Shown piece by piece: positions 27,801 to 39,142 of a stretch of 64,000 nt of DNA. The position numbers and the translations under genes are program-made. The stretch's first letter is position 1. Each line of letters begins with the position of its first letter. Under the pieces are notes generated by a model. That model was not told where the DNA came from, did no database searches, and was given only the letters and a program-made list of their open reading frames with translations. Source of the stretch: Perkinsus chesapeaki (lineage: Eukaryota; Perkinsozoa; Perkinsida; Perkinsidae); contig JAAPAO010000005.1 in assembly GCA_013115145.1 (NCBI GenBank), forward strand, positions 62,001-126,000, written 5' to 3'.

Positions 27801-30800
27801 TAGCAGCTCGACTCCTGATGACAACAACGATGTTGCGGTGTGCAGTCTATCGCTCACTGTAATCGAAGTTAGCAAGCTACTACTAGGTACACGAATCAAG
27901 GTCATTTGTGTACCCTTCTGAGGATTCCCTTCTCATGGCCCAACATGTTTTTGTCAATCTATCAAACCATATCTTAGAACACGCTGAGAAGCTCCCATGG
28001 GAGGTTCAGCAATCCTATTATGCTGTAAGCCTACATCAACGAGGCAATGAGTATATCATCCCTCTGGGTAGGTGCTGCAACTCATTTTTCGTCGACAAGA
28101 AATGGACTTCCCGATGTTGCTTCCCGAATCGCTTCTACCCAGTGCTACTGGTCAGGCAGATCCCAGTAACAATATGACACTTAAAGTTGGTTATTTTTCA
28201 CGCAGAGTCCATCAGTCGAGCATCTGCCGAGTTGCGCTTTCTCTCTACCGCCATTTCCAAGGGCCGGGCTATCTATGTCGATGCCAGTAACGACAATGCG
28301 AGTGAGTTGTGATCCAAGATTGACTATAGTCACCTGCTCTACAGATGGTACTACCATAGTCCATAAGGAATCTCTGAAGTCGACACGGAACACTCAGAGG
28401 CTGGAGGCATCTGACGTATTTGCGGCCTTCATTTGCAGCGCTTAAGCTGGGCCGTATTAGATAGCTTTGTTGAAGGACCTAGCGAAGCGGTGCGAAGAAG
28501 AGTATCCGAGGTTGCACAGTGCACTCTGTGAAAGTGTCGAACTTGGTAAAACTAAATCCAAGACAGGATCTCTGTCCTGTATAATGTTTTAAGGCGTTGA
28601 AATGTCCAAGATAGTCGGAGGCAAGTCCACTGGGAATGCCATTGGCGAAGAGGATAACGAATTGACCGGCGAGTGCAGAAGGAAGAGAAAGAACAAAGGA
28701 AATGGAGGAGGTTGGTATGACACAGTTCCAGTGGCATTATGCCTCCCTTGATACCAGCAATTGTATAGTATCTCGCTGAGTATGTTAGTTGTACTGTACA
28801 CTTACATCGACACTACAATGAATCGGTTCGTAACAGTGATGTATTTCAGATTTAGTGTCATCACAGTATGGTAGTATTATAGACCGCATACTCACCTGCA
28901 CTTGCAGATCAGCATCACCGTCACCGCCCAGTAATTCAAGATCCAAGTGAGGAGAGCATCTCCATGGTCATCAAGAAGAAGGTGCTGCCTTCATCATTCA
29001 GGTTCGTGCCCAGAAGTCGTCTTTTGACTCCTGAAGAGGCACGATCAGTACTTTTGGTACATCGTAAAATGAGAACATGCAGACAAGTATGGCTGCTACT
29101 ACATAAGTTACTAGACCATACTCTCTCCTGGATGAACCAGAAGTTTGAGCCTAATGTTGATGTTAGGAAGTATCTCAGTAAGTGAATCTTTGTACACACT
29201 CACCAGCGATCCTGTCAGCCATCTTCATGGCAATACTTTATTTCCGCATACCAAAGTTTGGCCTCGAGCTTCTCTCGGCCATCCTGCCTCCCAAAGATCA
29301 GAATCAACATGTGAGCGCTGAAGAATGGAGGGGTAGGACCGAGCCAGTGCCCTTCTTGTACTGAGGTCTTGAATCAGGCACAGCCTTCGACATCGATGCG
29401 GTGTCACTTAGAATGAATCAAACATGGTGTGGAAGTGTGGTATACTGCGATACTCATGGATCTGCCTAGAACAGGTATCCAGTATGCGACTTCAAGTTAG
29501 TCTTAGACTGGTCATCCTTCCACGAATTGGTTGATAACTACTGGGGGAGGGAGTCTCTCTTGCACGACCTTCATATCCAACAACAACGAATGGGACAGAG
29601 ATCCTCGTTTGAAGACAGTAGATGGCGTCGACTCATCGGTATGTTCCTTCGAAGCCCCTGAGCACTTGTTCCTGTCGAAGGTCTCCGAACAAGATGCTTC
29701 CACAGTTTTCTAATCAATTGGACTAAGAATGTCCGTCAGACTCTCGGAGGTGTGGCTGTTCCTCGAGCGATACATTGGCACACAATACCAGGGTGCGTAT
29801 TGTACAGCTTTTTCATCTCACTGGTGGAGGCAGGTACATATGGATGGTAAAAGCTGTTGTGCTTGATATCCAGCGATACTCTCCAACACTAACAGGTCTA
29901 CCTGATGGTCTCGTCTCGGCATGTGGAGCACTTTTGGCTGTCAACCCACGGCTTCTAAGCGCATTCATTAAAGCCTGCTGGCTCAGTAAGTCGCTCGTTC
30001 GTGTCTACTAGAATCACCTTCCTGTCTTAGGGACCAATGTTTATGTTCAAAGCAGTGTATACGATGCCCTCACCTACGTTGACTTCTGGCTTACTGTAGT
30101 TCGCCAGTAAGACTCCTCCTACTCCGAGCTCCATATGGCATTATATTATTAACAACAGATGGAATATCGGCTATGCCTTAAACGAGAGTGCACCAGAAGC
30201 GCAACAAAGCGGCAGTTCCAGTCGCATGTCACCTTTGATGAAGCGGAAACTGATACTTCTCCAGACGGCATGCTCCATCTTCCCATCCTAACTTGTCTGA
30301 CTGCCCTCTACCTTCAGGTGCACTTTGCTATTCTTCCTGATAACTTCGATCACCGCTTTACCCTTATTGGCATTAGACGTATCTTAGTGCAAAGTGACCT
30401 TGTCTCTACTAAGGCACAGTGTCTGTGGCTCTTGTACGCTCATGTGAAGCAGCTGTTCTACGGAAGAATCTTAATTCAGATATCGTAACCTTCAGTCCTT
30501 CGGAGGCCATCATAGGGAAGCGATAGTCTCCGGAATTCTTCTTCATCCTAAGTATGGCCCTGGTCTATTCCTTCACTGGTGCCCACTTGTCCGTAAACTA
30601 TATCAGCTAGTTTTGCTCTTCCAAGTCATCCATGCTCACAAAGTGTAAGCTCCTCGCCTATATGCTTTGATACACTAATTCACTATTACAGAACACAAGA
30701 AATCTGTCCCCCAATTCTGAGGTCGACTCTTCAAGATGAGTTTGGCATAGTCGAAGACTGCCAACAAGACAGCCCTCAGTAGACCATACTTCCCATCCTT

Positions 30801-31407
30801 GAGCGATACTCTGGAGGACGTCAGATACTCCGACGTCATAGCTCTGGTGGAATCATGTCTCGGCACTACTACTTCACAAAAGCTAATTGAAAGACTAGGG
30901 CAAGTTGAGCAATAATCCTCCCGAAGAAGCTGGTGTTTTCCTTTCTAGGGCACCAATGAGGGAACACCTGTCAACTCGGAAATATGAAGCTGACAGGCAT
31001 TTAAGAGCTTACGTTCAGTAGGGGATCTCTGTGACTGGAAATGTCCTCTAAAGTGCTGCAGATACGCTAATGTAGAGTTCAATCAAGTTTTGAAGTCCTA
31101 TGCCATCTGGTTCGATATAGTTAGTCGCTCTTCTCAGCGAAAGTGCTGCTCTGGTTTGGGAAAGTGCCCCCGTCCGGGCGAGTGTGAACCTTTACCAGAG
31201 AGACCAGTTGTAAATGTACCAAGATCATTCGAGACGGCTTATCATGAGCCTGAGCTTGAGCGACGGGTCTGACACTGTCACTTGGGCGACAATAATGGCC
31301 TCAATGCAGCTAAAGACCATCCCATTCGCCTTTGGGCTAACTTCATACCGCAGTATTGCTTCGATGACCAATATTGTAACATGCCACTTCGTGCACTAAT
31401 AACATAG
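24858..31407 (+). CDS. Large multi-exon protein of unknown function
   Basis: A string of plus-strand exons with continuous coding character. It probably starts with MSLHATAPQMSSLSPFADS (24858) and a Ser/Asp-rich N-terminus. An acidic segment follows (DLAKKIAEDEEASERDD, about 25.6 kb), then LRESLRELVTSDDIQQAALG. A helical body follows, with segments such as ALHVFLYSKTILFYLN (27.2 kb), RRIALNHKRLLELMFEAPQ, FRFVPRSRLLTPEEARSVLL, ILSAIFMAILYFRIPKFGLE, DWSSFHELVDNYWGRESLLH, LFLHWCPLVRKLYQLVLLFQ and SFETAYHEPEL. The last exon ends MPLRALIT followed by TAG at 31405-31407. The W-P-L-V-R-x-x-Y-x-L motif faintly recalls a fungal/protist DUF1765-type region, but I cannot confirm this. It could be two genes. 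The 264-bp MITE at 26132 lies between exons. No catalytic motif or signal peptide was seen. Confidence 0.5.
26132..26395. mobile_element. MITE-like element, Tc1/mariner-style ends
   Basis: A 264-bp segment with terminal inverted repeats: left CAGGGTGCTGCAAGAAA, right (reverse complement) CAGGGTGCTGCAAAAAA, differing at one position. TA is present at both outer flanks (26130-26131 and 26396-26397), as expected for Tc1/mariner TA target duplication. It lies in an apparent intron of the large unknown gene. A 71-codon minus-strand frame covers most of the interior but shows no transposase motif (no DDD/DDE triad can be read), so the element is non-autonomous. Confidence 0.75.
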
Positions 31408-31472
31408 ATATATCCCACCTCTACTGTGTTGGATAATTTGGCTAGAGGCTTCTGAGCTAGTTAAGATTTAAT

Positions 31473-33027
31473 ATGTCATCATCACAATCAACGGCAGTGC
31501 TACAGGTCTCTCCTGATAATGCTGCCAACGACGGTGCCACCATATATCGGTTAGGCGAGGATGTGGAACTGACCGAAGACCAAGAGGAAATCGATGTTAG
31601 CTACCTCCGTGTTGCGAAGCTCGAAAATCTTGAAAAGTGTACCAGTTCATCAGCTCGCTAAATATCTGATATGATTACACTTTTGTAGGCCGGAAATTGA
31701 AGTCCTTGAAACTGATTGCCAATGAAATAAGAAAACTGGAAGGATTGGATGGGTGCACCGAACTGTGAGTGTTGACAGGTTTATAGGACCATCCCGTTGC
31801 CGCCTTCTTCTTGTAGGGAGCATCTAGAACTGTACCAAAACCAGATCAAGGTTATGGAGAATATAAACCATCTTGTTCATCTTCGGGTTCTGGATCTCAG
31901 CTTCAATAAGATACGGGAAATACAAGTAAGCTGCTGCACTCATTTAGGGTGTTATCTATTTCGCAGGGCATCTCGAACTTGAAGAACCTCGAGAAGCTAT
32001 ACTTAGCAAATAATAAGATATCTAGCATGGACAGCATACCTTACTTGCCCAATCTCACCCTGTTGGAGCTCGGAAGCAACAAGATACGAAAAATAGAGAA
32101 CCTGCATAACTTGCCCAAACTTCAAGAGCTGTGGATCGGAAGAAACAAGATCGAATCTTTAGCGTGCGATGAGGTGGTATCTTTTCAAGTATATAGCAGA
32201 ACCTCACGGATCAGCAGGTACCGGAGTCGCTTCGAATTGTGAGCATGTCGAGCAACCGTGTAACAGAATGGACCGTCCCAGAAGGGATGCATTCTGTGCT
32301 GGAGTCGAAAGCAATCGAGCAACTGTAAGGCCTATTGGCAAGTTTGGCTGGATATAAATCGCTTGTTCTCAGACACCTCGCCCATAACCAAATGCCTTCT
32401 CTCCCAGCAGACTCTCATATCCTCACCGATTTACCACGGTTATGGGAGCTTGACTTGGCAGGGAATGTAGTCCGTTACTCCGGTAGATCTAGTCTGTGAA
32501 TTTATCTCAGGTTATGACTGCCATACCACCGTTGCCGACATCGATCGCCGAGTTATGGATGAACGACAACTCAGTGGAGGGGTTATCTAGCGTTTGCGAG
32601 GCTTTAAAAAAGCTACCCAACCTGGCTACTGTCTATCTTGAGAGAAACCCGTGTCAAACGGATGCACCACCTTTGTACGTTCTTACCATATGTCGCATAT
32701 TCAACTATGCATGTTGGAATCCTGAGTATCTCGCAGTGAAGTTTGCTGTCGTATAAAATCAACACGAAGAGGGTTTAATTTAAAGGTGTTTTGGTTGCCA
32801 TTGTTTGTCGTTGTCCAGCGTTTCTCAACTTGAATGATTCGGTTTCGGTTCCTACCTCATATTTGGAAATGCTTGCGGAGGCACATATCGCATTGTATTG
32901 TAGGTATCGTTCACAGATTCTCAAGGTTTGTCCGAACCTTAAACAGTTGGACGCGACTGAGCTCGGTGCTGAACCAAAGTGGACACACCAGGATACTTCT
33001 CATAGCATTTTAAAACACAGAAAATAA
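31473..33027 (+). CDS. SDS22: Protein phosphatase 1 regulatory subunit SDS22 (PPP1R7), leucine-rich repeats
   Basis: A nuclear/cytosolic leucine-rich-repeat protein that binds and controls protein phosphatase 1. The start ATG 31473 gives an acidic N-terminus with ELTEDQEEIDVSYLRVAKLE. Successive exons carry SDS22-type 22-residue repeats: KLKSLKLIANEIRKLEGL, HLELYQNQIKVMENINHL, LRVLDLSFNKIREIQ, LEKLYLANNKISSMDSIP, TLLELGSNKIRKIENLHN, LQELWIGRNKIESL, RLWELDLAGN, and ELWMNDNSVEGL. After the C-terminal PNLATVYLERNPCQTD comes the LRR-cap exon SQILKVCPNLKQLDAT, typical of SDS22. Stop TAA at 33025-33027. Short introns separate most repeats. No repeat looks lost, although the exon around 32200-32350 is assigned only roughly. 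Confidence 0.9.
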
Positions 33028-34096
33028 GGAAAGCTGATTTGGCTAGAGCCTGTTTTCTTTTCATCTCTGTCTATGTTGTGTTGTTACAAGGCCACAGTGC
33101 CTACTATGAGGGGACGTAGGATAACGCTAACGGCGACCGCCACCAGAATCGTTAATCCATGGGTATTATCTAGATAAGGCTGGTTCATACCAGTCCGTAA
33201 CTTTGGTTCTTACCTACAAGCCACGAAACCAAAGCAGCGCACCCTTGTCTGGCGAGCACCCAAGTACAAATGAGCTCGAGCTATCCGACAGTGCGCGGCA
33301 CCCGCATTGAGGCACTTCCGTTGAACGAAGTTCGTTCTCGTGAGTTTCGTCCGCCGAGTTCTGGTTCAATCTGCACTCAGGCCGATTCGAGACTTCCACA
33401 CTTGGCGGTTCTTGAATCATCATTGTCCCTCGACCACCGGGGACCCTGGTGGAGCAGCGGACCAGAGAAGACTACAACATATTCATAATGAATAATTCAT
33501 TGCCTTGCTAAGGCAAGGTTCCCTAGTTGACTGTTCCGCAAAAGTTGTATCATATATTGACATCGTCGCATTGATGATGAAGGTTCAAACCTGCTTAGAG
33601 GGGCGTTAAGTAAGTGGCACATGTGTGGAGAAATTCGTCACAGGCAAATGCTGGCGAACGAAGATCCTGTGGCCGGACGCAAAGAATCCACTTCATGTAG
33701 GAGCAAGATGACGTGTTCAGAAGACGTGTTATGTGTAGTTGTATTGTTATTGTATTTGCCCTTGGCCGTCAAAACCAACGGCGACTTCTGGACCCTGTGA
33801 TCATTGCTTCGCGAAGCCATGAATCTCCGTATTTGAACGCAGGGAGGGAATGGCTTTGTCATACCGTAGCCTACTTTGGTTTTAACTCATCGATATTTGG
33901 GGAACCTCTCGCCCCCTTGCCACTCGGCTAAACATACCCGAATGGCTATGAGATTCTCATAATGAGAATCAAAGTTTGCCAACCTTTTCTCAACTATATT
34001 CATTCCATCCCTCGTGACGCGAGCCTTGACTTGCATGGAGCTGCGCGCCACGGGTACCTCCTCGTCCTGATATTCGGTAAACAGTGTTGTATAGTC
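33028..34096. other. Intergenic, hairpin at 33500-33516
   Basis: About 1.07 kb without a supported gene. TTGCCTT (33500-33506) and AAGGCAA (33510-33516) form a small hairpin. Confidence 0.45.
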
Positions 34097-34625
34097 ATGC
34101 TCTCTGTCCTGGCTGTCCTCGCTGTCCTGATCCTCTCAACCAGTGAAATCCTCATACCGCCTTGTGAATCTCTAGAAGGGGTCTTCGAGATGGTACTCGG
34201 CCCTGAGGCATCCGGCAGCCGGATGCGGTCTTAGGCAGCCGGATTCTGGCTATTTGAATTTCACACATGGACCAAGTCGCTTGCACATGTATGTGAGCCA
34301 TGCTAATCAGTCTAAAGCTATGGAGAATATCTCTTATGACGTGGTGGAAAGAAATGGTTCAGACATACGTGGAATATCCATCCACAATACTCACTTTAAG
34401 AGATCGCCCAGCATCATTTCTAAACCATTGATTGTCATACTCGGCAATTTTGTGTATCTAGAAGTTGTGCTCGGAGAATCACTGTCCGTAAATGTGGTTG
34501 TTTTCGAGATGAACGAGATTCGCGAACCGGGGAGGGTGGGAGTTGATAGTTCGATGTCGGATGGGGGCCCGTGGTTACCAATAGTCTCTCCTGGAGATGA
34601 TATAGGTATCGCTACTGCGTTCTGA
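34097..34625 (+). CDS. Small secreted protein, tandem family copy 1 (frame interrupted; pseudogene or newly spliced)
   Basis: Starts at ATG 34097 with a signal-peptide-like stretch (LSVLAVLAVLILS), then the family signature CESLEGVFEMVLGP. The frame then reaches a stop at 34232-34234 in a short duplicated segment. The family sequence resumes in another frame with SGYLNFTHGPSRLHMYV and runs to TGA at 34623-34625. A GT-AG segment of 46 nt (34193-34238) spans the break and, if spliced out, would rejoin the frames while removing the conserved GP. Compared with copy 2 the C-terminal half is alignable (NFVYLEVVLGE against DFVYLPILVGK; PWLP against PWVP). The second Cys seen in copies 2-4 is absent here. 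Function unknown; probably extracellular. Confidence 0.6.
34214..34244 (+). repeat. 20-nt-period direct repeat at the frame break of copy 1
   Basis: GGCAGCCGGAT occurs at 34214-34224 and again at 34234-34244. The repeat unit contains the in-frame stop and a CTTAGGCAG acceptor-like site. Confidence 0.8.
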
Positions 34626-35609
34626 TATGAAATCTATCCGGTCTAGTCCGTAACTCATGCTGCTTAGAGTTATTTAATCGAAACAAAAGTCGAGCTACTT
34701 CCAATGAGATTCTCTATATTCTATAAAGATTCTGTGGTATCGCTGACAGCGATACCATTTCATGATCTGCGGGGGCCTGACCTCGTATTCTACGGACATA
34801 ATACACCCCTTCTACAGGAATACTGTCAGTCTCGTCCAGAATCCTCCTTTGGTCATCGAAGCTGCGTGCTACAAGGTTCGAGGGTCATCGTAATACACAA
34901 CTTAATCGACATGAGGTTGTATATCGTATAAGAGACCGAAGGTACTTACAGATGGCCATTACATTATCGGATTTCGGCGCCGAGAAAAATATTGTAACTG
35001 GGATTGTTCTGGGGTCACATGCAAGCGTACAATATCGAGTTACCTGCAGTGTTGGGAAGCGTCGGCTAGCAGGAGTACATGAATCTTAAAACTCGAATTG
35101 ATCCTTCTCTTCCGAGCATTCACAACATTCATAGAGATGCGCGGCAGGAGGCTCGGTGGGGGAGGCTCAAATTTGACATAATTTCGCGCACGACAGAACT
35201 CCATGGGCATACGATGGCGCTACATGCAAGCGGCCCCCAATCCCGGCGGCGCCACACCTAGGGGCCAAACTTTAATGATTGGCGTGACATTGAAGGCTCT
35301 CCCAACGATGGCAGTGACACTAAAAACACTGGTCGAGTGCTGTTGCATTCTTTGCTACTTGGAGGACATTGTCAAGAGGAGCTTGTGAAACGTGATATGG
35401 AATCTATTACTTCTTCTTCGCGGGGTCGGAAGCGTCACGGAAGGAAATTTTATAAAAAAAATATCACTAGTCAAAGTGCGTTCAACAAAGAGCGCCTGTG
35501 TTCAGACATAACTTAAACTATCAAGCTATTTTGGATGGTATACCAATTCAGAATAACTGACCAATGCCAATGCCAGGCATCATGCCCAGCCTCGTCAGAA
35601 GTTGTGCGG

Positions 35610-35626
35610 ACTCCGCGCTGCGGAGT
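35610..35626. repeat. Short perfect hairpin
   Basis: ACTCCGC, GCT, GCGGAGT. Confidence 0.75.
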
Positions 35627-35764
35627 GAAATCCTGGCGCCATCTTGCGCGCCACAAGACCGAGTTACCTACAGGCGAAGCCCAACGTGTCTGAGGGGCAC
35701 CCTGAGGTAAATGAAAAACTCGTAAAAATAGGATCCTTAGAATTCCCGCCATTTCCAAAGCGGG

Positions 35765-35779
35765 ACTCCCGCTGCGGGA
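35765..35779. repeat. Short perfect hairpin
   Basis: CTCCCGC, T, GCGGGAG; similar in style to the hairpin 150 bp upstream but different in sequence. Confidence 0.75.
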
Positions 35780-36062
35780 GCTAGCCTTAAGCGCTATCTC
35801 GTCCTTGCTTCGACGCCACGAGATCCGGGGGCACAATATGAATACCCTGAATAGTTCTGTCATAGATTGTCCCCACCTCAGCGTCCGGTCAGTAGAGATA
35901 TCAGGTCACCTAACTAATAAACGAGAATACAATTGACATGATGCGATGCATACTCGCCAAACACTCCGCAACCATTCCTTGAATTGTCATGTAGCGTTGC
36001 TGCAGTGGCTCCATGCTCCACGTCATCAAATTTGGGTGACCGCGCATTCAGCCCGGATTCCC

Positions 36063-36539
36063 ATGTTCTTACTCTTGACTATCCTCCTGCTCTCCTCCAC
36101 TGAGGGTCTTGTCACTTCGTCTTGTGCCCCCTTCCAGGGGATCTTCGAACTGACATTTGGACCTCCGAAGCTATCGGGTTATCTAAACTTCACCGACAAG
36201 CCAGGTAATTTCGAGATGTATTTGACCCACGATGGCCATTCTCATGCCCTGAGCGGTGTTTCTTATGAAACGGCTAATGGATTTGCTGGTGGCGAGCTGT
36301 GCAAAGTACTCATCTATCATAAGGCACTGCCTGCTTACATCTCAAACACTGCAAGGTTGGCTGTCTTCTACAACGACTTTGTTTATCTACCGATTCTAGT
36401 CGGAAAGTTTCAAACAGCAATATTTAAGAGGAAACCGTTGAACGTAGAAATTAGTTCTTCTTCGTTGGACAATCGTTATACTCCTTGGGTACCAACGGAC
36501 CCTGCTAAATATTCTATGGAACTTGCTGAGGAGAATTGA
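36063..36539 (+). CDS. Small secreted protein, tandem family copy 2
   Basis: 158 residues from ATG 36063; the open frame extends upstream, but this Met begins a clean signal peptide (MFLLLTILLLSSTEG). The mature start has Cys21 and the family block CAPFQGIFELTFGPPKLSG, then YLNFTDKPGNFEMYLTHDG, a second Cys at about residue 80 (GELCKVLIY), and FVYLPILVGK. The pattern C-x2-hydrophobic-x-G-x-F/Y-x5-GP-x3-SG is shared with copies 1, 3 and 4. The two Cys may form a disulphide. The gene is intron-free. No known domain is recognised. The fold looks beta-rich (alternating hydrophobics). Probably exported or surface-located; role unknown. Confidence 0.75.
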   Translation: MFLLLTILLLSSTEGLVTSSCAPFQGIFELTFGPPKLSGYLNFTDKPGNFEMYLTHDGHSHALSGVSYETANGFAGGELCKVLIYHKALPAYISNTARLAVFYNDFVYLPILVGKFQTAIFKRKPLNVEISSSSLDNRYTPWVPTDPAKYSMELAEEN

Positions 36540-38212
36540 TATCATTATCTGCTCTAATCCATTATTACTATATCCAGTCAGAGTTAGTCAATTAGTAAAG
36601 GCAGTAAACGATTCCATCTGTACTTCACCATACATTATCTAAAGTCAAATTACGAGATGCTGGGCAACACAGTCGGCCGCCGTAAACATCCTTCACGTTC
36701 GTGCAGAGCTGCAAAAAATCGTCGAAGTCAAGGCATACCTGTTCTGTACTACAGTCGCTGCCAGTGACCCACTCGTGCGATTGGGGTCTCGGGCTCTCTG
36801 CTGATCGGAAGTTCATACAGGCAAATCTCTTTCAGACATCCTGCGAGGCTTGGAATTATCTCCCTAGGGACTATCTTTGGCAACACCGAAGCCAGTGTGG
36901 GAACAGTATCGGCTTCCTCAGCCGATCGGGACTTGGGAGCTGAGTTTCCCCATCAATTTACACCGAACTTGAAGTCTAAAAGCGTGTTTTTGAGTAAGCA
37001 TTTTCCCTTTGTTCTTCAAATTTCCTCACTAGCCCCGCTACATAGCTAGACTACTCCAGCTCGACCACAAATGTAGCCAGCCACGTACATATTTTCCCGA
37101 AATTGGCCCAATCAGCTGTGAGGTACAGACCAGGCTCCTCTCGATGAAGAAAAATTCAAGTCAGATCCCCTCGGACTCTCCAAGCTAAGGTGAGATCAAT
37201 GTGCAAGTCCGCAGTGAGCATGATAAGCTCCTCGGTTATAGGCTATAACTATAGCTTATAGCTATAACTTATAGCGAAGACACGCCTTCACAACTTCGCA
37301 TTGGAGAGGAATCTCCACCAGGAACCTGGCTCGCCCGGGGGCACGTTCACGCAAAACGTACAATCCACAACAAGACACATGCAGTCACCGTGATTCAGAC
37401 TGTCCATGCACGTAGCATATTTGATCTACGCACAGCAAATGGCGCTGCGCAAGCAACCTGGTAGAACATCTCAGTTCATGCAGTGATGAGCCTGCTAACT
37501 GTCAGCTACTATCGGTGCTGCCGGAAGTAACTGACACTCTGCCGATTTGACTGAGAGCGCCCGGCTACGAAGGACATTGGCAGTTTCACATCATCAAGCA
37601 GCTTCCTGGTACTTTTGAATTGGCGCCGCCAATTTGGCAGCCAATCATTGGCCCAACCCACTTGTGCGATAAATAGTGCCAACAGGAGGCAGCTCGGAAC
37701 CTCGGAGACCGGCAGAGTCGTAAAGGCTAATGCTAGCCTCTCAATAATAGTAAACTGTTCCAAAAACCAGTAACGGGGCCCCCGGAGCTCCTCCGACAGG
37801 GAGTGCTAGTGCAATCAGCTACTTGTAGCTAGTACTGAGCACAGCGTAGCGCAGCCAATAGTAGCATGAACCATCGTATGGCAGGTCGAATTAGATACCT
37901 GGTGCCACCAAGCCCACTCAGCTCCGCCGACTGGGTGCTGGGTGGAGCTAGAGGGAGCGCCATGAACGATATTTTGTTTAACGAATATTGAGGGCAAATC
38001 GCGGCTCGTAGCCTCGTGTACGCCTCCGATAGTGAGGCAGACGACCTTTTAGATCTAAAATGAAAGCAGTTCAAGGATATATTCAAGTATATCGGCGTCC
38101 ACCGGGTTTAAAGTTTGGTGGGAGCAGACGCCGGCAGTTTGATGGAGCCTGGATTTTGCGCCTTCTAACCGATCGTATCTGCACGAGCGCCTTCCATTTA
38201 TTTGGATCCTAG
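36540..38212. other. Spacer between family copies 2 and 3
   Basis: About 1.7 kb with no supported gene. Contains an AT-rich nested palindrome at 37236-37275. Confidence 0.45.
37236..37275. repeat. Nested AT-rich palindrome
   Basis: Repeated units of GTTATAG / CTATAAC / CTTATAG in alternating orientation over about 40 bp, able to fold in more than one way. Confidence 0.75.
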
Positions 38213-38602
38213 ATGCTTCTTCTGCTGTCCATAATTCTTGCAAGCCATTGCGCTACAAGCTCACCTTGCGATTCTCTCGAAGGGATATACCAACTGACGG
38301 AAGGCCCACCAAAGCTATCTGGTAATTTCGTCTTCAATACTGAACCACCTCTCTTCAGTATAAATTTGGTGTATGATGGAAAGCCTTACGTTACTGGCAA
38401 TGTCCATTACAAAATGGTGCCCCACCAAGTTGCTAGACTTCACTTCTGCGAGCTCTCTATCACCGACTACGATGAGATACCTTATTACATCCAGGAAGTC
38501 TTGGGCCTGCAAATGCTGAGTTGGTCTGAGGGTGTTTTGACCCTGCCTGTTTTCTTCGAAGGCCCAGAGAAGCCAACTCCAGCTCAATTCAAGCAACAAT
38601 AA
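38213..38602 (+). CDS. Small secreted protein, tandem family copy 3
   Basis: 129 residues, intron-free, ATG 38213. Signal peptide MLLLLSIILASHCATSS, then the family signature CDSLEGIYQLTEGPPKLSG (Cys19 to Gly37), NFVFNTEPPLFSINLVYDGK, and the second conserved Cys at about residue 79 (HFCELSI). It is shorter at the C-terminus than copy 2, ending AQFKQQ followed by TAA. The GPPKLSG block is identical to copy 2 while much of the rest has diverged, which suggests a constrained N-terminal core. Function unknown; an extracellular location is inferred from the signal peptide. Confidence 0.75.
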   Translation: MLLLLSIILASHCATSSPCDSLEGIYQLTEGPPKLSGNFVFNTEPPLFSINLVYDGKPYVTGNVHYKMVPHQVARLHFCELSITDYDEIPYYIQEVLGLQMLSWSEGVLTLPVFFEGPEKPTPAQFKQQ

Positions 38603-38979
38603 GTGGACCGTTGTGGTGGTCTTCATCAGCTGGGCTATGAGGAGCTTGATGATAGAAACAGTTGCAGCCGTACAACCTAGTTCAATACTAACGCATTAAT
38701 GCCTGATCCCACTATTATTATTATCCGATCCCAGTAGCCTGTTTCAAGCAGAGCATTACTAGGTGTTGGCCTTAGTACATCCACGGCAGAGATTATGTTA
38801 GTCGAACCATTGAACTACCATTTGTTCCATTCACGTAACTCGGACCGAAGGTAACACGTAGCAGGGAACTCTTGGCCGGAAGGAATTATTCATATCATAT
38901 ACCGTACTCAGTAACATTACACGGCTCTGGCTTCTCATGGTATTGTACAGAAGTGTAGCATGAAAAAAATCTCCCCCCT

Positions 38980-39018
38980 ATAACTTGCCGTCGGCAAGTT
39001 GCCGACCCGGCAAGTTAT
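38980..39018. repeat. Double nested hairpin
   Basis: Outer arms ATAACTTGCC (38980-38989) and GGCAAGTTAT (39009-39018), with an inner TCGGCAA / TTGCCGA pair, so two overlapping stems share the CAAGTT core. Confidence 0.8.
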
Positions 39019-39103
39019 CGCCCTTCTCACAATTCGCTTACGACGCGAATGAACCTGGTCCTGGTAGTGCACTAGGCCACTGAGGGTCTAGTGAAGCCGA
39101 AGA

Positions 39104-39142
39104 CATACTACTAGTATGATACTAGGAGTCCTAAATTAGGAC
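39104..39142. repeat. Two adjacent short hairpins
   Basis: CATACTA-C-TAGTATG (39104-39118), then GTCCTAA-A-TTAGGAC (39128-39142), 9 bp apart. Confidence 0.75.

Larger units (their letters stand above)
34626..36062. other. Spacer between family copies 1 and 2
   Basis: About 1.4 kb. Contains two GC-rich hairpins (35610-35626 and 35765-35779). A 116-codon minus frame at 35513-35863 covers the same GC-rich stretch and has no recognised domain. Confidence 0.4.

Noticed and set aside
33862-33879. Resemblance to the dinoflagellate/perkinsid spliced-leader start (ACCGTAGCC, then TTTGG)
   Set aside because: Only an 8-9 nt block and a displaced TTTGG match; the rest differs. No splice donor or Sm-like site follows, so chance is the simpler explanation.
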